64,000 nucleotides of DNA from Methanosarcina flavescens. GTDB taxonomy: Archaea; Halobacteriota; Methanosarcinia; Methanosarcinales; Methanosarcinaceae. Numbering within the stretch: the first letter of the stretch is position 1; each line of letters opens with the position of its first letter. The stretch spans positions 558,001 to 622,000 of the forward strand of contig NZ_CP032683.1 of NCBI RefSeq assembly GCF_001304615.2. The letters are read 5' to 3'. Under the pieces are notes generated by a model that saw only the letters and a list, made by a program, of their open reading frames with translations, made no database searches and was not told where the DNA came from. The position numbers and the translations under genes are program-made. Below, one piece after another: positions 1 through 8,926 of this stretch.

Positions 1-483
1 GAGGCAGCTATCTGGGGAAGTTCAAAAACCGAAAATCTGGGAGTCGAAAAAATAATCGTAAATATCATTTCAAATTCCAATATAAGGTATATCCTTGTCT
101 GCGGGACGGAATCAAGAGGGCATCTGGCAGGTCAATCTCTGCTCGCAATTCACGCAAACGGGATTGACGAAAAGGGTAGAATTATTGGCTCTGAGGGAGC
201 GATCCCTTTCATAGAAAACATATCCAGAGAAGCAGTAAAACGCTTCCAGCAGCAGGTAGTGCTCCTTGACAGGATAGGATTGACTGACCCTGATGAAATA
301 ATGAGAATTGTGAGAAAATATAAGTACCGGGGGGAGGCTTATCAAGATGAGCCAGTAGTAACCGTCTCCCAGAAGAAAAGACAAACCACTTTCTCAGTCC
401 TTCTTTCAGGCGATATAATAATTTCTGAAGAACTGGTTATGGATGCAGCTTCAGGAATTATCTGTGAGGCAAAAGATTTCTAA
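1..483 (+). CDS. mtxA: MtrA-type corrinoid methyltransferase subunit (MtxA-like), 5' end outside window
   Basis: The reading frame is open from base 1 and ends at the TAA at 481-483, so only the C-terminal 160 residues are seen. They match MtrA, the corrinoid subunit of tetrahydromethanopterin S-methyltransferase: KTENLGVEKI, IRYILVCGTE, then RGHLAGQSL, where the His at 121-123 corresponds to the cobalt-ligating His of MtrA, then GAIPFIEN and AVKRFQQQV. The frame ends in AKDF without the hydrophobic C-terminal anchor of true MtrA, so the protein should be soluble. It is followed after 83 bp by an MtrH-like gene. This pairing matches the mtxA-mtxH genes of Methanosarcina, thought to move methyl groups between tetrahydrosarcinapterin and another carrier; the substrate is unknown. 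Family assignment is firm; the mtx label rests on context. Confidence 0.78.
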   Translation, partial: EAAIWGSSKTENLGVEKIIVNIISNSNIRYILVCGTESRGHLAGQSLLAIHANGIDEKGRIIGSEGAIPFIENISREAVKRFQQQVVLLDRIGLTDPDEIMRIVRKYKYRGEAYQDEPVVTVSQKKRQTTFSVLLSGDIIISEELVMDAASGIICEAKDF

Positions 484-566
484 TCACCAGACAAGAGATC
501 TATTCCGAGCATATGTCACGGTGTTCTGAAAAAAGATACTGACCTGTAGATTTGGAGAGTGTAAAA

Positions 567-1499
567 ATGTTTAAGTTCCAGAAAGAACAGGAAATCGTTA
601 ATATTGCAGGAGTAAAAATAGGCGGACAGCCTGGAGAGCTTCCGACCGTACTTGCAGGAACTATCTTTTATGATAAGCATGAAATTGTAGAAGATATTGC
701 AAGAGGGCTGTTTGATCGGGCTGCTGCCGAAGAATTGATAAATCTACAGGAAGCAAGTGCGGAAGAGACAGGAAACCCGCACATCATTCATATTTTCGGA
801 ACTACCCCTGAAAGCATTACCCGTTATATTGATTTTGTAGCTGAGATTTCAGATGCTCCCTTTCTTATCGACTCCCCCGAAGGAACTGTGCGTTCCCATG
901 CAGCAGAATATGTCAGCGAGATAGGGCTTGCAGATAAAGCAATCTACAACTCTATAAATCTGAGCATAAATGCTCCGGAGATTGAAGCTCTTGCTCTGTC
1001 CGATATTGACAGCTCGATTATCCTTGGCTTTAATGCAATGGACTCATCCTTGCAGGGCAGGATGGAGCTGCTGGAAAATGGGGCAGGTCTTCTCGAAGAA
1101 GGATTACTTTCAATTGCAGAAAGGTGCGGAATAGTTAACAAGCTTATAGATCCGAGCATTACCCCTATGGGAAACGGGGCGGGCGTAGCCCTCAGGATGA
1201 CGATTACCTCAAAAGCAAAATGGGGGCACCCAACAGGTTCGGGAATACATAATGCACCCTCAGCCTGGAACTGGCTAAACGAGAAGAGAGAAAAAGACCC
1301 TGTCCTCTACAAAATCTGCGATGTCGGTTCAACCTGCCTGCAACAGGCAGCTGCTGGAGATTTCATCCTCTATGGACCCATCGAGTATGCTCCGTATGTA
1401 TTTCCCATGGCTGCCATGAGCGATATAATGATCTCCGAAGCTGTAGCTGACCTCGATATTGAGCCTGCTGCCAGGCATCCTGTAAATTTACTGGTCTAA
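567..1499 (+). CDS. mtxH: MtrH-type methyltransferase (MtxH-like)
   Basis: This 310-residue protein belongs to the MtrH family, which transfers the methyl group of methyl-tetrahydrosarcinapterin to the corrinoid on MtrA. Family features are the start FKFQKEQEIVNIAGVKIGGQPGE, TVLAGTIFYDKHEIV, the SPEGTVR segment, and the run of short beta-strands of a TIM barrel such as IILGFNAMD and KLIDPSITPMGNGAG. The ATG at 567 is preferred over an upstream in-frame TTG at 552 because GGAGA at 554-558 is well spaced from it and the family starts at MFKF. Length is normal for MtrH. It lies directly downstream of the MtrA-like gene with no other mtr subunit (B-G) nearby, so the pair probably works apart from the sodium-pumping membrane complex. 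Confidence 0.82.
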   Translation: MFKFQKEQEIVNIAGVKIGGQPGELPTVLAGTIFYDKHEIVEDIARGLFDRAAAEELINLQEASAEETGNPHIIHIFGTTPESITRYIDFVAEISDAPFLIDSPEGTVRSHAAEYVSEIGLADKAIYNSINLSINAPEIEALALSDIDSSIILGFNAMDSSLQGRMELLENGAGLLEEGLLSIAERCGIVNKLIDPSITPMGNGAGVALRMTITSKAKWGHPTGSGIHNAPSAWNWLNEKREKDPVLYKICDVGSTCLQQAAAGDFILYGPIEYAPYVFPMAAMSDIMISEAVADLDIEPAARHPVNLLV

Positions 1500-1751
1500 T
1501 TCTGCTCAAAGAAGGCTAATATATTTGCTGCTTTCTGCATACTTCCTTTCGTGTGGTTAAATGGGATAAAATGAATAGGATCAAAGGAGGTACTGAAAAC
1601 ACGGATAAAGGAAACAGTGACATGGTCTTGAGTATTTTCCGAGTTTTCGATGACTCCTGGGGCTTGAGTTAGTTATAATGATGTTTATTTTTCGTGGTTA
1701 CAGGACTTGAAGTAAGTAGTATGTGTAGTTTTTATTGCATTCAAAACCTAT

Positions 1752-2219
1752 TTAACTGGGTGTTCCTTGTGGTTGTGACGCTTTGCTTCTTTGCTTCATC
1801 TTTTCGGCAATGTCGACACCGAGTCTTTTGCATTCCTGCACATCCTTATCTGTAGGTTTGTGCAGGATCCTGAGCACGGGATCTATAACAGTCATCCCCA
1901 TCTCTCGCATCTTTTCGGCTATCAGTATAGGTGCCTCTCCACTCCACCCGTAAGACCCAAAAGCAGCTCCCAACTTCCCTTTCGGATTTGTGGAAGCAAG
2001 AGTTTCGTCCATGAATTTTTCCATGGGTTGCAGCATTCTATAGTAAAAGGTTGAGGAGCCAACAGCGATTGCATCAGCTTCATTGAGATCTTCAGTTTTT
2101 ACATCATAAAAGCTAACTGCTTTTGCATCCACGTGTTTTGATTCAATCCCGCTGGCTATTGCTTCGGCCATAATTTTCGTATTCCCAGAGGTACTGAGAT
2201 AAACTACTATTGCTTTCAA
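1752..2219 (-). CDS. Flavodoxin-like FMN protein
   Basis: The 155-residue product is a flavodoxin. The N-terminal YLSTSGNTKIMAEAI is the FMN phosphate-binding loop, followed by DAIAVGSSTFYYRM and KLGAAFGSYGWSGEAP, the two further FMN-contacting loops. It should carry electrons in the cytoplasm; the partner is not shown by context. The frame stays open upstream for another 71 codons, but that stretch has no family resemblance. The TTG at 2219 (reverse strand) puts the first beta-strand at residues 1-8 and is preceded by a G-rich Shine-Dalgarno-like site, so that start was chosen; it is not certain. The gene ends in a polar tail. It lies downstream of the PAS sensor on the same strand. Confidence 0.75.
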   Translation of the reverse strand: MKAIVVYLSTSGNTKIMAEAIASGIESKHVDAKAVSFYDVKTEDLNEADAIAVGSSTFYYRMLQPMEKFMDETLASTNPKGKLGAAFGSYGWSGEAPILIAEKMREMGMTVIDPVLRILHKPTDKDVQECKRLGVDIAEKMKQRSKASQPQGTPS

Positions 2220-2424
2220 TCTTATCCCCCATCCTGCGTAAAATCCTTTATTAACTCCAGTAATGGACAAAAAGTGAGCAAAGACAGGCTTGCATATTTT
2301 TCCCAGTCCGGTAAAGTAAGGCAAGTCCCAGGATTTTCTCACTTTCAACCCTGTATTAATTATAAAAATTATTTTAAATAAGGGTTTCGTCCAGAGCCAG
2401 GCTGACCTCTGGTACGAAAAGATA

Positions 2425-4188
2425 TTACCCAAGATCTGCCACTATACGGATAGGGGCTATATAATTTACTACCTGGAGGGCAATACTTTCAAGGAAATTG
2501 CGTACATGCTGGGGAATTCGGTCTATTGTATGAGAAGCAAAGTTAAGGCTGCCTATAATCTCTCCCCGGTGCTTCATGGGGATCACGGCTACAGCAGTGA
2601 TTTTTTCCTTCCTGATAATGTCTGTCATTTCATCTGAAAAAAAGTCCATCCTGTAGACAGGTTTTTCAGTCCAGATTTGCCGCGCTTCAGGAGAATCTGC
2701 ACTGTACGTTGAAACACTTTTCACGAATTCGGAAGAAAGTCCTCTGTGTGCAACCAGATTAATCTGGTCCAGAAGCTCGTCTTTCAAATATATACCTGCG
2801 GCATCTATCTCTTCTATAGTCAGACAAGCATCAAGGATCTTGTTGAGCATGGTTTGAAGATTCCAGGTAGAACTGAGGGACACACCCAGTTCCCTCTGGA
2901 TATCAAGCATTTTCTCAGCTTCTTTTCTCTCAGTCACATCTATAATTATTCCCTGAAGATGGGTAGCCTCGCCTTTACTGTCTCGTTGGATAAATGTTCG
3001 CTCTTCAACCCAGCGTACTCTGCTATCTTTCGTAAAAATTCTGTACTCCATCTCGAAGGAATCATATCCTTCTCTTACTGAGCGTGCCAGACTTTCGGCG
3101 ACTGCCTGGATATCATCTCTGTGGATTATGTTCCCGTAAAGTATATTTCCAGAAAGGAAGTCTTCTACCGAGTACCCTAACTGCGTTATATTCTCAGACA
3201 CAAAAACTACAGGCCAGTTTTCTACATATTTCCATAAAAAAGCTATTGTCGGGCTTTTATTAATTATGGTTCTCAGCGTTTTCTGCATCTCGAGCGACTT
3301 CCTGAGGGCATTCTCAATTCTCTTTCTATGGGTTATATCCAGTACTATTCCCTGAAAGCAGGCTACCCTTCCATCCTTTTCTCTCTGGATAAAGGTTTTC
3401 TCGGTTACCCACAGCATGTCTCCAGCTTTTGTGAAAATCCTGTATTCCGAACTGAAGCTTACCTCTCCTTTCTGGATGCTCCTTTCCAGTTCCTCTTCTA
3501 CTCTTCTCAGGTCATCTGGATGTATGATTCGCCCGTATTGAATCTTCTGTGAGAGGAAATCGTCAACCGTATACCCAAACTGTATCACATTATCCGAGAC
3601 GAAAATCGAAGGCCAGAACTTTTCATTTTTCCAGAGAAAGATAACTGCAGGGCTGTTGTTAATTGCTGTCGTCAGCACCTGTTGCATTTTAAGAGTTTTT
3701 TCCAGTTCTTCTTCGCTTTTCTTCCGTTTGGTGATATCGAGCACCACTCCCTGGAAGTGCGTTGCTTCTCCGTCTGCATTTCTCTGGATAAATGTTCTTT
3801 CATTTATCCACCGCACATCTCCTGCTTTCGTAACAATCCTGTACTCCATGCCGAACGCAGAAACTCCGCTTTTTACTCTTTTCTCAAATTCCTGTTCAAC
3901 CCTCTTAAGATCTGCTGAATATATTATGTCTTTATGCCTCACCCTGCCAGAAGTGAAGTCTTCTGTCGTGTATCCGAACTTTGTCACGTTTTCGGAGACA
4001 AACTCTACAGGCCATTTGTTTTCGTTCTTCCAGAGAAAGAGCACTACATGGCTGTTGTTAATCATCATTCTCAGAGTTTCTTCTTTTTCCAGAGTAGCCT
4101 GGAGAGCCTCACCTCTCAAGTTATTTCCATTGCTAGCAGTCTGGAAATTTGCATTTAAAGCTTCTTTACCCTTCGAACTCTCATCCAC
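2425..4188 (-). CDS. Sensor protein with three PAS/PAC domains and one GAF domain, no output domain
   Basis: The 587-residue protein has three tandem PAS/PAC units (about residues 37-155, 170-288 and 300-420) that are clearly duplicated: each holds NNSxxxxFLWKNExxWP, FVSxNVxxFGYxxxDF, a conserved EYRIxTKxxxxRW segment and a terminal DIT-R-K. A GAF domain follows (about 430-580), ending in LESIALQVxNYIA. There is no signal peptide or membrane helix, so it is cytosolic. In Methanosarcina such sensors usually run on into a histidine kinase; here the stop comes right after the GAF domain, with no kinase, HTH or GGDEF part. It may act through protein contacts or be a truncated kinase. The start is a GTG at 4188 with AGGTGGTT upstream. 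Confidence 0.8.
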   Translation of the reverse strand: MDESSKGKEALNANFQTASNGNNLRGEALQATLEKEETLRMMINNSHVVLFLWKNENKWPVEFVSENVTKFGYTTEDFTSGRVRHKDIIYSADLKRVEQEFEKRVKSGVSAFGMEYRIVTKAGDVRWINERTFIQRNADGEATHFQGVVLDITKRKKSEEELEKTLKMQQVLTTAINNSPAVIFLWKNEKFWPSIFVSDNVIQFGYTVDDFLSQKIQYGRIIHPDDLRRVEEELERSIQKGEVSFSSEYRIFTKAGDMLWVTEKTFIQREKDGRVACFQGIVLDITHRKRIENALRKSLEMQKTLRTIINKSPTIAFLWKYVENWPVVFVSENITQLGYSVEDFLSGNILYGNIIHRDDIQAVAESLARSVREGYDSFEMEYRIFTKDSRVRWVEERTFIQRDSKGEATHLQGIIIDVTERKEAEKMLDIQRELGVSLSSTWNLQTMLNKILDACLTIEEIDAAGIYLKDELLDQINLVAHRGLSSEFVKSVSTYSADSPEARQIWTEKPVYRMDFFSDEMTDIIRKEKITAVAVIPMKHRGEIIGSLNFASHTIDRIPQHVRNFLESIALQVVNYIAPIRIVADLG

Positions 4189-4382
4189 TTTTTAACCACC
4201 TGTACAGCGCTCTGTAGTATCCACTTTTCTCCTGTTTTCTTTCTTTTAATCTATATTTCATTTATATAATTACGTTTCCATTAAACTTCGTTTTCTTGGT
4301 TACCTTATCCTATTTTCAGATTTATATCAATGTAAAATGCTCATAACTCTAGACAAGTCAGTTTATAATTCTTAAAAATTCG

Positions 4383-5390
4383 GGCTCTGTAGAAATCCTC
4401 TAAATTCTGTTTTTACCCAAAAATTATAAAAATAAAATTGTAAAAATGCTCCTTAATTTTTTTGTCCACACAAAAAACAAAGGAGCAATTGCTATTGTCA
4501 TCAAATAAGTATATTAAATTTATTGATCTCAGTCTTAAAACGGTTCAGTCTTCCAGACTGAACCTTTACTCCTGCAAATATTCCAAACGTGTTTATACTC
4601 AACATCAGCTTCTTGTTCTTGTTTTATTGAAGGAGTATATAAGTACAGACTACCGTGACTTTGTAGAACTTGTTGACCTCATGAACAATATAAAGGAAAA
4701 ACTTGACCTTGATAAGGTTCCTCATTACACTACTCTTCAAAAGTTTGTGTCCAGAATTCCCTCTTCATTGTTTAACCTAATTTTGTCAAAAACTCTAAAA
4801 CTATTTTACTCACATGGAGAAAAAGTTCTCATTACGGCAATTGATGCAACAGGATTTACGAGTTCTTATGCAAGTCATTATTATTCTAAGAGAACAGGGA
4901 AGCTCCGAAGGAGCTTCCTTAAAACTTCAATATCAGTAGACACTATTAAAAAAGTAATATTAGGATGGAAAATTAGCCAAAAAACAGATCATGATGTCAA
5001 GCATGCAAAGACTCTGATAAGACAATCAAACAAGTCAAGAAAGTCTCAATGTTATGTGATGGATAAAGGATATGATTCCGAAGAAATTCATACTCTAATA
5101 AGAGAAGAGATAAAAGCAGATTCAATAGTACCTTTGAGAGAAAGAAAAAGAAAGAGAATAAACGGAAAATATAGAAAACAATTAAACAAAGACTTTGATA
5201 AGATCAAATACAATAGAAGGAATATAGTAGAGACAATAATATCTGTTGTAAAAAGAAAATTTGGAGAAACATTAAGAGCAAGAAAGGTTAGAAATCAAGT
5301 AAAAGAAGTAAAAGTTAAACTAATAGTCTATAATATAAACAAAAAAGTAATACAATTATTATGGATTAAATTAAGGATTTCTACAGAGCC
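4383..5390 (+). mobile_element. Complete insertion sequence, 1008 bp, IS5-like
   Basis: The element is bounded by inverted repeats: GGCTCTGTAGAAATCCT at 4383-4399 and its exact reverse complement at 5374-5390. The 8 bases AAAATTCG occur directly outside both ends (4375-4382 and 5391-5398), a perfect target duplication, so the copy looks recently inserted and intact. One transposase gene fills it. An 8-bp duplication and a single DDE transposase fit the ISH1-like group of the IS5 family; that subgroup is inference. The interior is more AT-rich than the neighbouring genes. A 120-bp MITE at 8927-9046 has the same ends. Confidence 0.9.
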
Positions 5391-5427
5391 AAAATTCGGT
5401 TTCATATATCAGACTCTATTTCCATAA
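4495..5427 (+). CDS. DDE transposase of the insertion sequence
   Basis: The 310-residue protein has an IS4/IS5-type catalytic core: [17 protein letters not shown] (first Asp), [14 protein letters not shown] (second Asp, in the typical D-K-G-Y-D context) and a basic C-terminal helix around [19 protein letters not shown] holding the Glu. The preferred start is the TTG at 4495, 8 bases after AAAGGAGC; upstream in-frame TTGs at 4462 and 4489 are possible. The frame does not stop inside the element: it reads through the right inverted repeat (coding ISTEP) and stops at 5425-5427 in host DNA, so about 12 C-terminal residues come from the insertion site. A perfect 9-bp hairpin with a GAA loop lies within the gene at 4898-4918. 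Confidence 0.88.
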   Translation: MSSNKYIKFIDLSLKTVQSSRLNLYSCKYSKRVYTQHQLLVLVLLKEYISTDYRDFVELVDLMNNIKEKLDLDKVPHYTTLQKFVSRIPSSLFNLILSKTLKLFYSHGEKVLITAIDATGFTSSYASHYYSKRTGKLRRSFLKTSISVDTIKKVILGWKISQKTDHDVKHAKTLIRQSNKSRKSQCYVMDKGYDSEEIHTLIREEIKADSIVPLRERKRKRINGKYRKQLNKDFDKIKYNRRNIVETIISVVKRKFGETLRARKVRNQVKEVKVKLIVYNINKKVIQLLWIKLRISTEPKFGFIYQTLFP

Positions 5428-6068
5428 TTAAATTTTATATATCCTGGAAAGTAGTAAGAATCCTTACTCCTGTATGAGTCTGCTGTTCAGAAATCCATTA
5501 AAACATGTTAAGAAAGGCTCTAATTATACAGAATTCAAATTAAAGATTATGTAAAAACTATGTGCGCATTTACTAGATTAAAAATAGAATAAACTGTGAA
5601 CGGGTATAGTCCTGCCGGATTGCTTTTAAATTGTGTTCGTTTTTAGGGTGTGATCTTGTAAATGTGGTCAAGAGCAGGCCCGTTCACCATGCTACTGGCT
5701 CAAAGCTAAGATTGAATATATAAATATTTGGATATTATTATAATATGTTACCCTTTTGTGCAAAATGCTGAAATTTTTCGCAGTTCTGACAAGACTTTTT
5801 ATCCTCTACTGGCTTATATATTATTCGAAAACAGTTATTCCTGCCAGATCTTTTACTTATGTTTTTCAGGCAGGCTTTCTATTCTGGTCGCACTATACCA
5901 GTCATATTGATTATCTTTCATCCAGCCTTCCAGCTCTTTTTCTTCAAACGTTCCGGTATCTTCATCTTCTTTTTTGCAATTTTTCCCCAACCTGTTTATA
6001 CTATGAGGTTTTTTTCCTACCTATACATTATACTTAACTCTCATCATTAAACTGTAAGGAGATTTGCA
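5428..6068. other. AT-rich intergenic region upstream of ilvD
   Basis: No convincing protein gene lies here; the open frames in 5728-6050 are rich in Phe, Leu and Tyr and resemble chance reading of T-rich DNA. The stretch holds the candidate structured RNA at 5596-5687 and the TAAGGAG ribosome site of ilvD just before 6069. Host sequence resumes at 5391 after the insertion sequence. Confidence 0.6.
5596..5687 (+). ncRNA. Candidate structured RNA (long closing stem)
   Basis: GTGAACGGG at 5596-5604 pairs perfectly with CCCGTTCAC at 5679-5687, and after a six-base bulge CCTGC at 5611-5615 pairs with GCAGG at 5674-5678. Inside, TCTTG and CAAGA near 5653-5673 can form a third stem. An A/T-rich TATA-like run (TTAAAAATAG, about 5578-5587) lies just upstream, though a little close. 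The segment is more GC-rich than its surroundings. It does not fold as a tRNA and matches no RNA family I recognise. The strand is assumed, because the stems are symmetrical. Confidence 0.35.
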
Positions 6069-7730
6069 ATGAGAAGTGCTATTATCAAAGAAGGACCGGA
6101 ACGTGCTCCCAACCGTTCACTTCTGAAAGCTACAGGAGTAACAGATTCCGAGATGAGGAAGCCGTTTATCGCAGTTGTAAATTCCTGGAACGATATAATT
6201 CCTGGTCATATCCATCTAAATAAACTTGCAGAAGCCGTGAAAGCCGGAATCAGGAACGCTGGAGGGGTTCCTTTTGAATTCCATACTATAGGGGTATGTG
6301 ACGGAATCGCAATGGGGCATGAGGGCATGAAATATTCCCTTCCCAGCAGAGAGGTTATTGAAGATACAATAGAGCTTATGGTTAAAGCCCACCAGTTCGA
6401 CGGTATTGTCCTTATCCCTTCCTGCGATAAAATTGTGCCAGGCCATCTTATGGCAGCAGGCAGACTTGATATTCCTGCAATTGTTGTAACCGGAGGGCCT
6501 ATGCTTCCGGGTTATGTCGACGACAAATATACAGACCTTATCTCGGTTTTCGAAGGTGTGGGAGCGTATAGGGCAGGTAAACTCTCAGAGGCTGACCTAA
6601 AAAGGCTTGAAAATCTTTCCTGTGCAGGAGCCGGGTCCTGTGCAGGGATGTTTACCGCAAATACTATGGCCTGCATGACCGAAGCCCTGGGGTTGAGCCT
6701 TCCGGGCTGTGCAACGGCCCATGCAGTAGACGCAAAAAAGGTACGTATTTCCAAGGAATCGGGCGAGCGCATAGTTGAGATGGTCCATGAGAACCTGACT
6801 CCAAGAAAGATTGTCAACTTCAAATCACTTGAAAACGCTATAATGGTTGATATGGCGATTGGGGGAAGCACAAATACAACTCTGCACCTTCCCGCCATTG
6901 CCCACGAATTCGGGCTGACTCTTCCTCTTGAGAAATTTGATGAACTGAGCAGGACAACTCCCCATCTAATCTCACTGCGTCCAGGCGGACCAAATTTTAT
7001 GCTGCATTTTGACAGAGCAGGCGGAGTTCAGGCAGTCATGCAGAGACTTTCCTCCAAACTCTATCTGGATCAGCTTACAGTGAATGGCAAAACTATCGAG
7101 GAAAATCTGAGTGAATTTGAGATTGTTAACCCGAAGCTCAATAAAGAAATAATTGCAACTCTTGAAGCGCCCATTCATGCCGAGGGAGGAATCGCAGTCC
7201 TTAAAGGTAGCCTCGCCCCTGACGGCTCGGTTGTTAAACAGGCAGCCGTTGATCCGAAAATGTGCGTTCATACAGGCCCTGCGCGGGTTTATGACCGTGA
7301 AGAAGATGCTATGGAGAGCATCCTTGCAGGAGAGGTAAAACCCGGAGATATTGTCGTCATCCGCTATGAAGGCCCAAAAGGTGGTCCTGGTATGCGGGAA
7401 ATGCTTGCAGCTACCGCCGCAATCGGAGGCATGGGTTTGCTGGAGTCAGTAGCTCTGGTTACTGATGGACGCTTCTCCGGAGGCACTCGCGGGCCATGTA
7501 TAGGGCACGTCTCTCCAGAAGCCAGTGAAGGAGGACCAATAGCCCTGGTAAAAACCGGGGATATGATAGAAATCAATATTCCTGAGAGAATCCTGAACCT
7601 GAAAGTTTCAGAAGAAGAGCTTAAGCAACGGAAGGCTACTTTTGTACCACTGAAAAAGGAAGTTACAGGTTACCTTGCCAGGTACCAGCGTTCCGTCCAC
7701 TCTGCAAACACAGGTGGAATAGTCGACTGA
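6069..7730 (+). CDS. ilvD: Dihydroxy-acid dehydratase
   Basis: IlvD dehydrates 2,3-dihydroxy-isovalerate and 2,3-dihydroxy-3-methylvalerate to the 2-keto acids of valine and isoleucine, in the cytoplasm. The 553-residue length is typical. Family motifs are [32 protein letters not shown] (Cys119), [14 protein letters not shown] (Cys191), [11 protein letters not shown] and the C-terminal GHVSPEA-EGGPIA. Cys119 and Cys191 are the expected iron-sulfur ligands. The plant-type CNYH cysteine is replaced by Gly (PGHIH), so the cluster type is left open. The ATG at 6069 follows TAAGGAG at a good distance. No other branched-chain amino acid gene is adjacent. Confidence 0.95.
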   Translation: MRSAIIKEGPERAPNRSLLKATGVTDSEMRKPFIAVVNSWNDIIPGHIHLNKLAEAVKAGIRNAGGVPFEFHTIGVCDGIAMGHEGMKYSLPSREVIEDTIELMVKAHQFDGIVLIPSCDKIVPGHLMAAGRLDIPAIVVTGGPMLPGYVDDKYTDLISVFEGVGAYRAGKLSEADLKRLENLSCAGAGSCAGMFTANTMACMTEALGLSLPGCATAHAVDAKKVRISKESGERIVEMVHENLTPRKIVNFKSLENAIMVDMAIGGSTNTTLHLPAIAHEFGLTLPLEKFDELSRTTPHLISLRPGGPNFMLHFDRAGGVQAVMQRLSSKLYLDQLTVNGKTIEENLSEFEIVNPKLNKEIIATLEAPIHAEGGIAVLKGSLAPDGSVVKQAAVDPKMCVHTGPARVYDREEDAMESILAGEVKPGDIVVIRYEGPKGGPGMREMLAATAAIGGMGLLESVALVTDGRFSGGTRGPCIGHVSPEASEGGPIALVKTGDMIEINIPERILNLKVSEEELKQRKATFVPLKKEVTGYLARYQRSVHSANTGGIVD

Positions 7731-7860
7731 GCTCTCCATATATATTAAAATTTTTGCGTTCGGAGGCTTGCCCTTCATTTTTTTAACTTTTCTCCATGTC
7801 TGAATTATAACTAGCCCTCATGAATGCAAGAAGCGTTGCATCGCGACCGTTGTGTTGCAA

Positions 7861-8018
7861 TCCTTTTACGAAAAGGCTTGTGATCAAACCTTTTCTTAAA
7901 AAGTTTATGATTATCACCAACCGTTGAGCCGCTTGACCACGCCGTCACGCCGGTTTTTGATCAAACTTTTTTTCAAAAAGTTTGCGCTCAAGCAGTTTTT
8001 TTCAAAAGGCTTGTGAGA
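7861..8018. repeat. Dispersed intergenic repeat, copy 1 (palindromic)
   Basis: The block between ilvD and the regulator gene contains AAAAGGCTTGTGA twice (7871-7883 and 8004-8016), TTTTTGATCAAA at 7954-7965, and a perfect hairpin AAACTTTTT-TTC-AAAAAGTTT at 7963-7983. The same words in the same order and nearly the same spacing recur at 35150-35209. It looks like a repeat family placed between genes rather than coding DNA. Confidence 0.6.
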
Positions 8019-8052
8019 GAGGATTGTTGATCCCAGGTTACTGGTTGCCAGT

Positions 8053-8850
8053 TTATTCATTTGGTATTTGACTAATCCGGGTAGAATTTCTGAGTAGTTC
8101 GTCAAAAAGCTCGTCTCCAAACTTAAGAGCAGAAGGATCATAACTTATCAGACTTTCCCTATCGAAATGTTTCTGATTTTTCGGGAAAAGGGAAATCATG
8201 ACAAATCTATCGGTTACAGTAAGATTCGCGATCCTGAGTTCTCCAGAGTAAAGGAAAAATTTTGTGTTTTCAAGGGAAAGCATACTTCGGAAATCTTCAA
8301 GGTAATCCACAGAATAACGTTGAAAAACGGGTTCTGACATAAGAAAAGAGAATTCAACCCCATCTTTTGCAAGTTCCTGACATATAGAAATAAGTGAAGG
8401 ATCAAAGTAAGCTATGCATTCAAGAATACGAGTGGATTTTGAAATGTTTTCAACGATTTCTGGATCAAGCTCGAACATCCTGTCCAGATCGGGTTGAATC
8501 AGTTTAGACTTTTTGAGTTCTCCAAGCCGCTTTCTAAAAGCAGGAGGAATTCCCTGAAGATCCCTTTCAGCCCAGTAGTCAAAATTATCCTCAAAGACGT
8601 CAACTATATTTACGAGTGGCTGCATTTTTTCAACAAGGACCTTTCCTATAAGCGAGAGTCTATAGCTTTTTTCTTCCTGAACAACCAGGGATTTTTCTTT
8701 TAATTTTTTTATCTGAGGCAGAATAGCAGTGGATGTTACATCAAGGGCTCCCTTAATTTCATCCATATTTTTTGGCCCATCTTTCAGAAAGAGTAATAAC
8801 TGCTTTCGTCTGTTGGAAAGAAAAATCAGCTCTAGAAGTTCTAATTGCAA
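8053..8850 (-). CDS. ArsR-like HTH regulator with DUF1724 domain (Msr-like), paralog 1
   Basis: The 265-residue protein opens with a winged helix (about residues 5-75): LIFLSNRRKQLLLFLKDGPKNMDEIK, then TSTAILPQIKKLKEKSLV. The rest is the DUF1724 type domain with ERDLQGIPPAFRKRLGELKKSKLIQPDLDRMFELDPE and a C-terminal VTDRFVMISLFPKNQKHFDRESL. Proteins of this build in Methanosarcina (Msr regulators) control methyltransferase isozyme genes; the target here is unknown. A paralog lies at 11955-12785 with the same two-domain layout. The start is a TTG at 8850 with AGGAGA upstream; no ATG lies near the start of the domain. It stands alone, with a MITE between it and the next upstream gene. Confidence 0.82.
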   Translation of the reverse strand: MQLELLELIFLSNRRKQLLLFLKDGPKNMDEIKGALDVTSTAILPQIKKLKEKSLVVQEEKSYRLSLIGKVLVEKMQPLVNIVDVFEDNFDYWAERDLQGIPPAFRKRLGELKKSKLIQPDLDRMFELDPEIVENISKSTRILECIAYFDPSLISICQELAKDGVEFSFLMSEPVFQRYSVDYLEDFRSMLSLENTKFFLYSGELRIANLTVTDRFVMISLFPKNQKHFDRESLISYDPSALKFGDELFDELLRNSTRISQIPNE

Positions 8851-8926
8851 CCCTTCAGTCTCCTCTCGAGTTTTATGTGGCTAAAAAGATTAAAGCCATC
8901 AAAGATATATAAGTTACTACTGTTTC

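Noticed and set aside
3656-4195. 179-codon forward frame opposite the PAS sensor
   Set aside because: It is antisense to a gene with three clear PAS domains and has no family resemblance of its own.
5596-5687. tRNA gene
   Set aside because: The 3' end GTTCACCA looked tRNA-like but no cloverleaf with D, anticodon and T arms can be drawn.
5728-6050. Three overlapping frames of 60-93 codons upstream of ilvD
   Set aside because: Composition is Phe/Leu/Tyr-rich as expected from T-rich DNA, there is no ribosome site, and the frames overlap one another.
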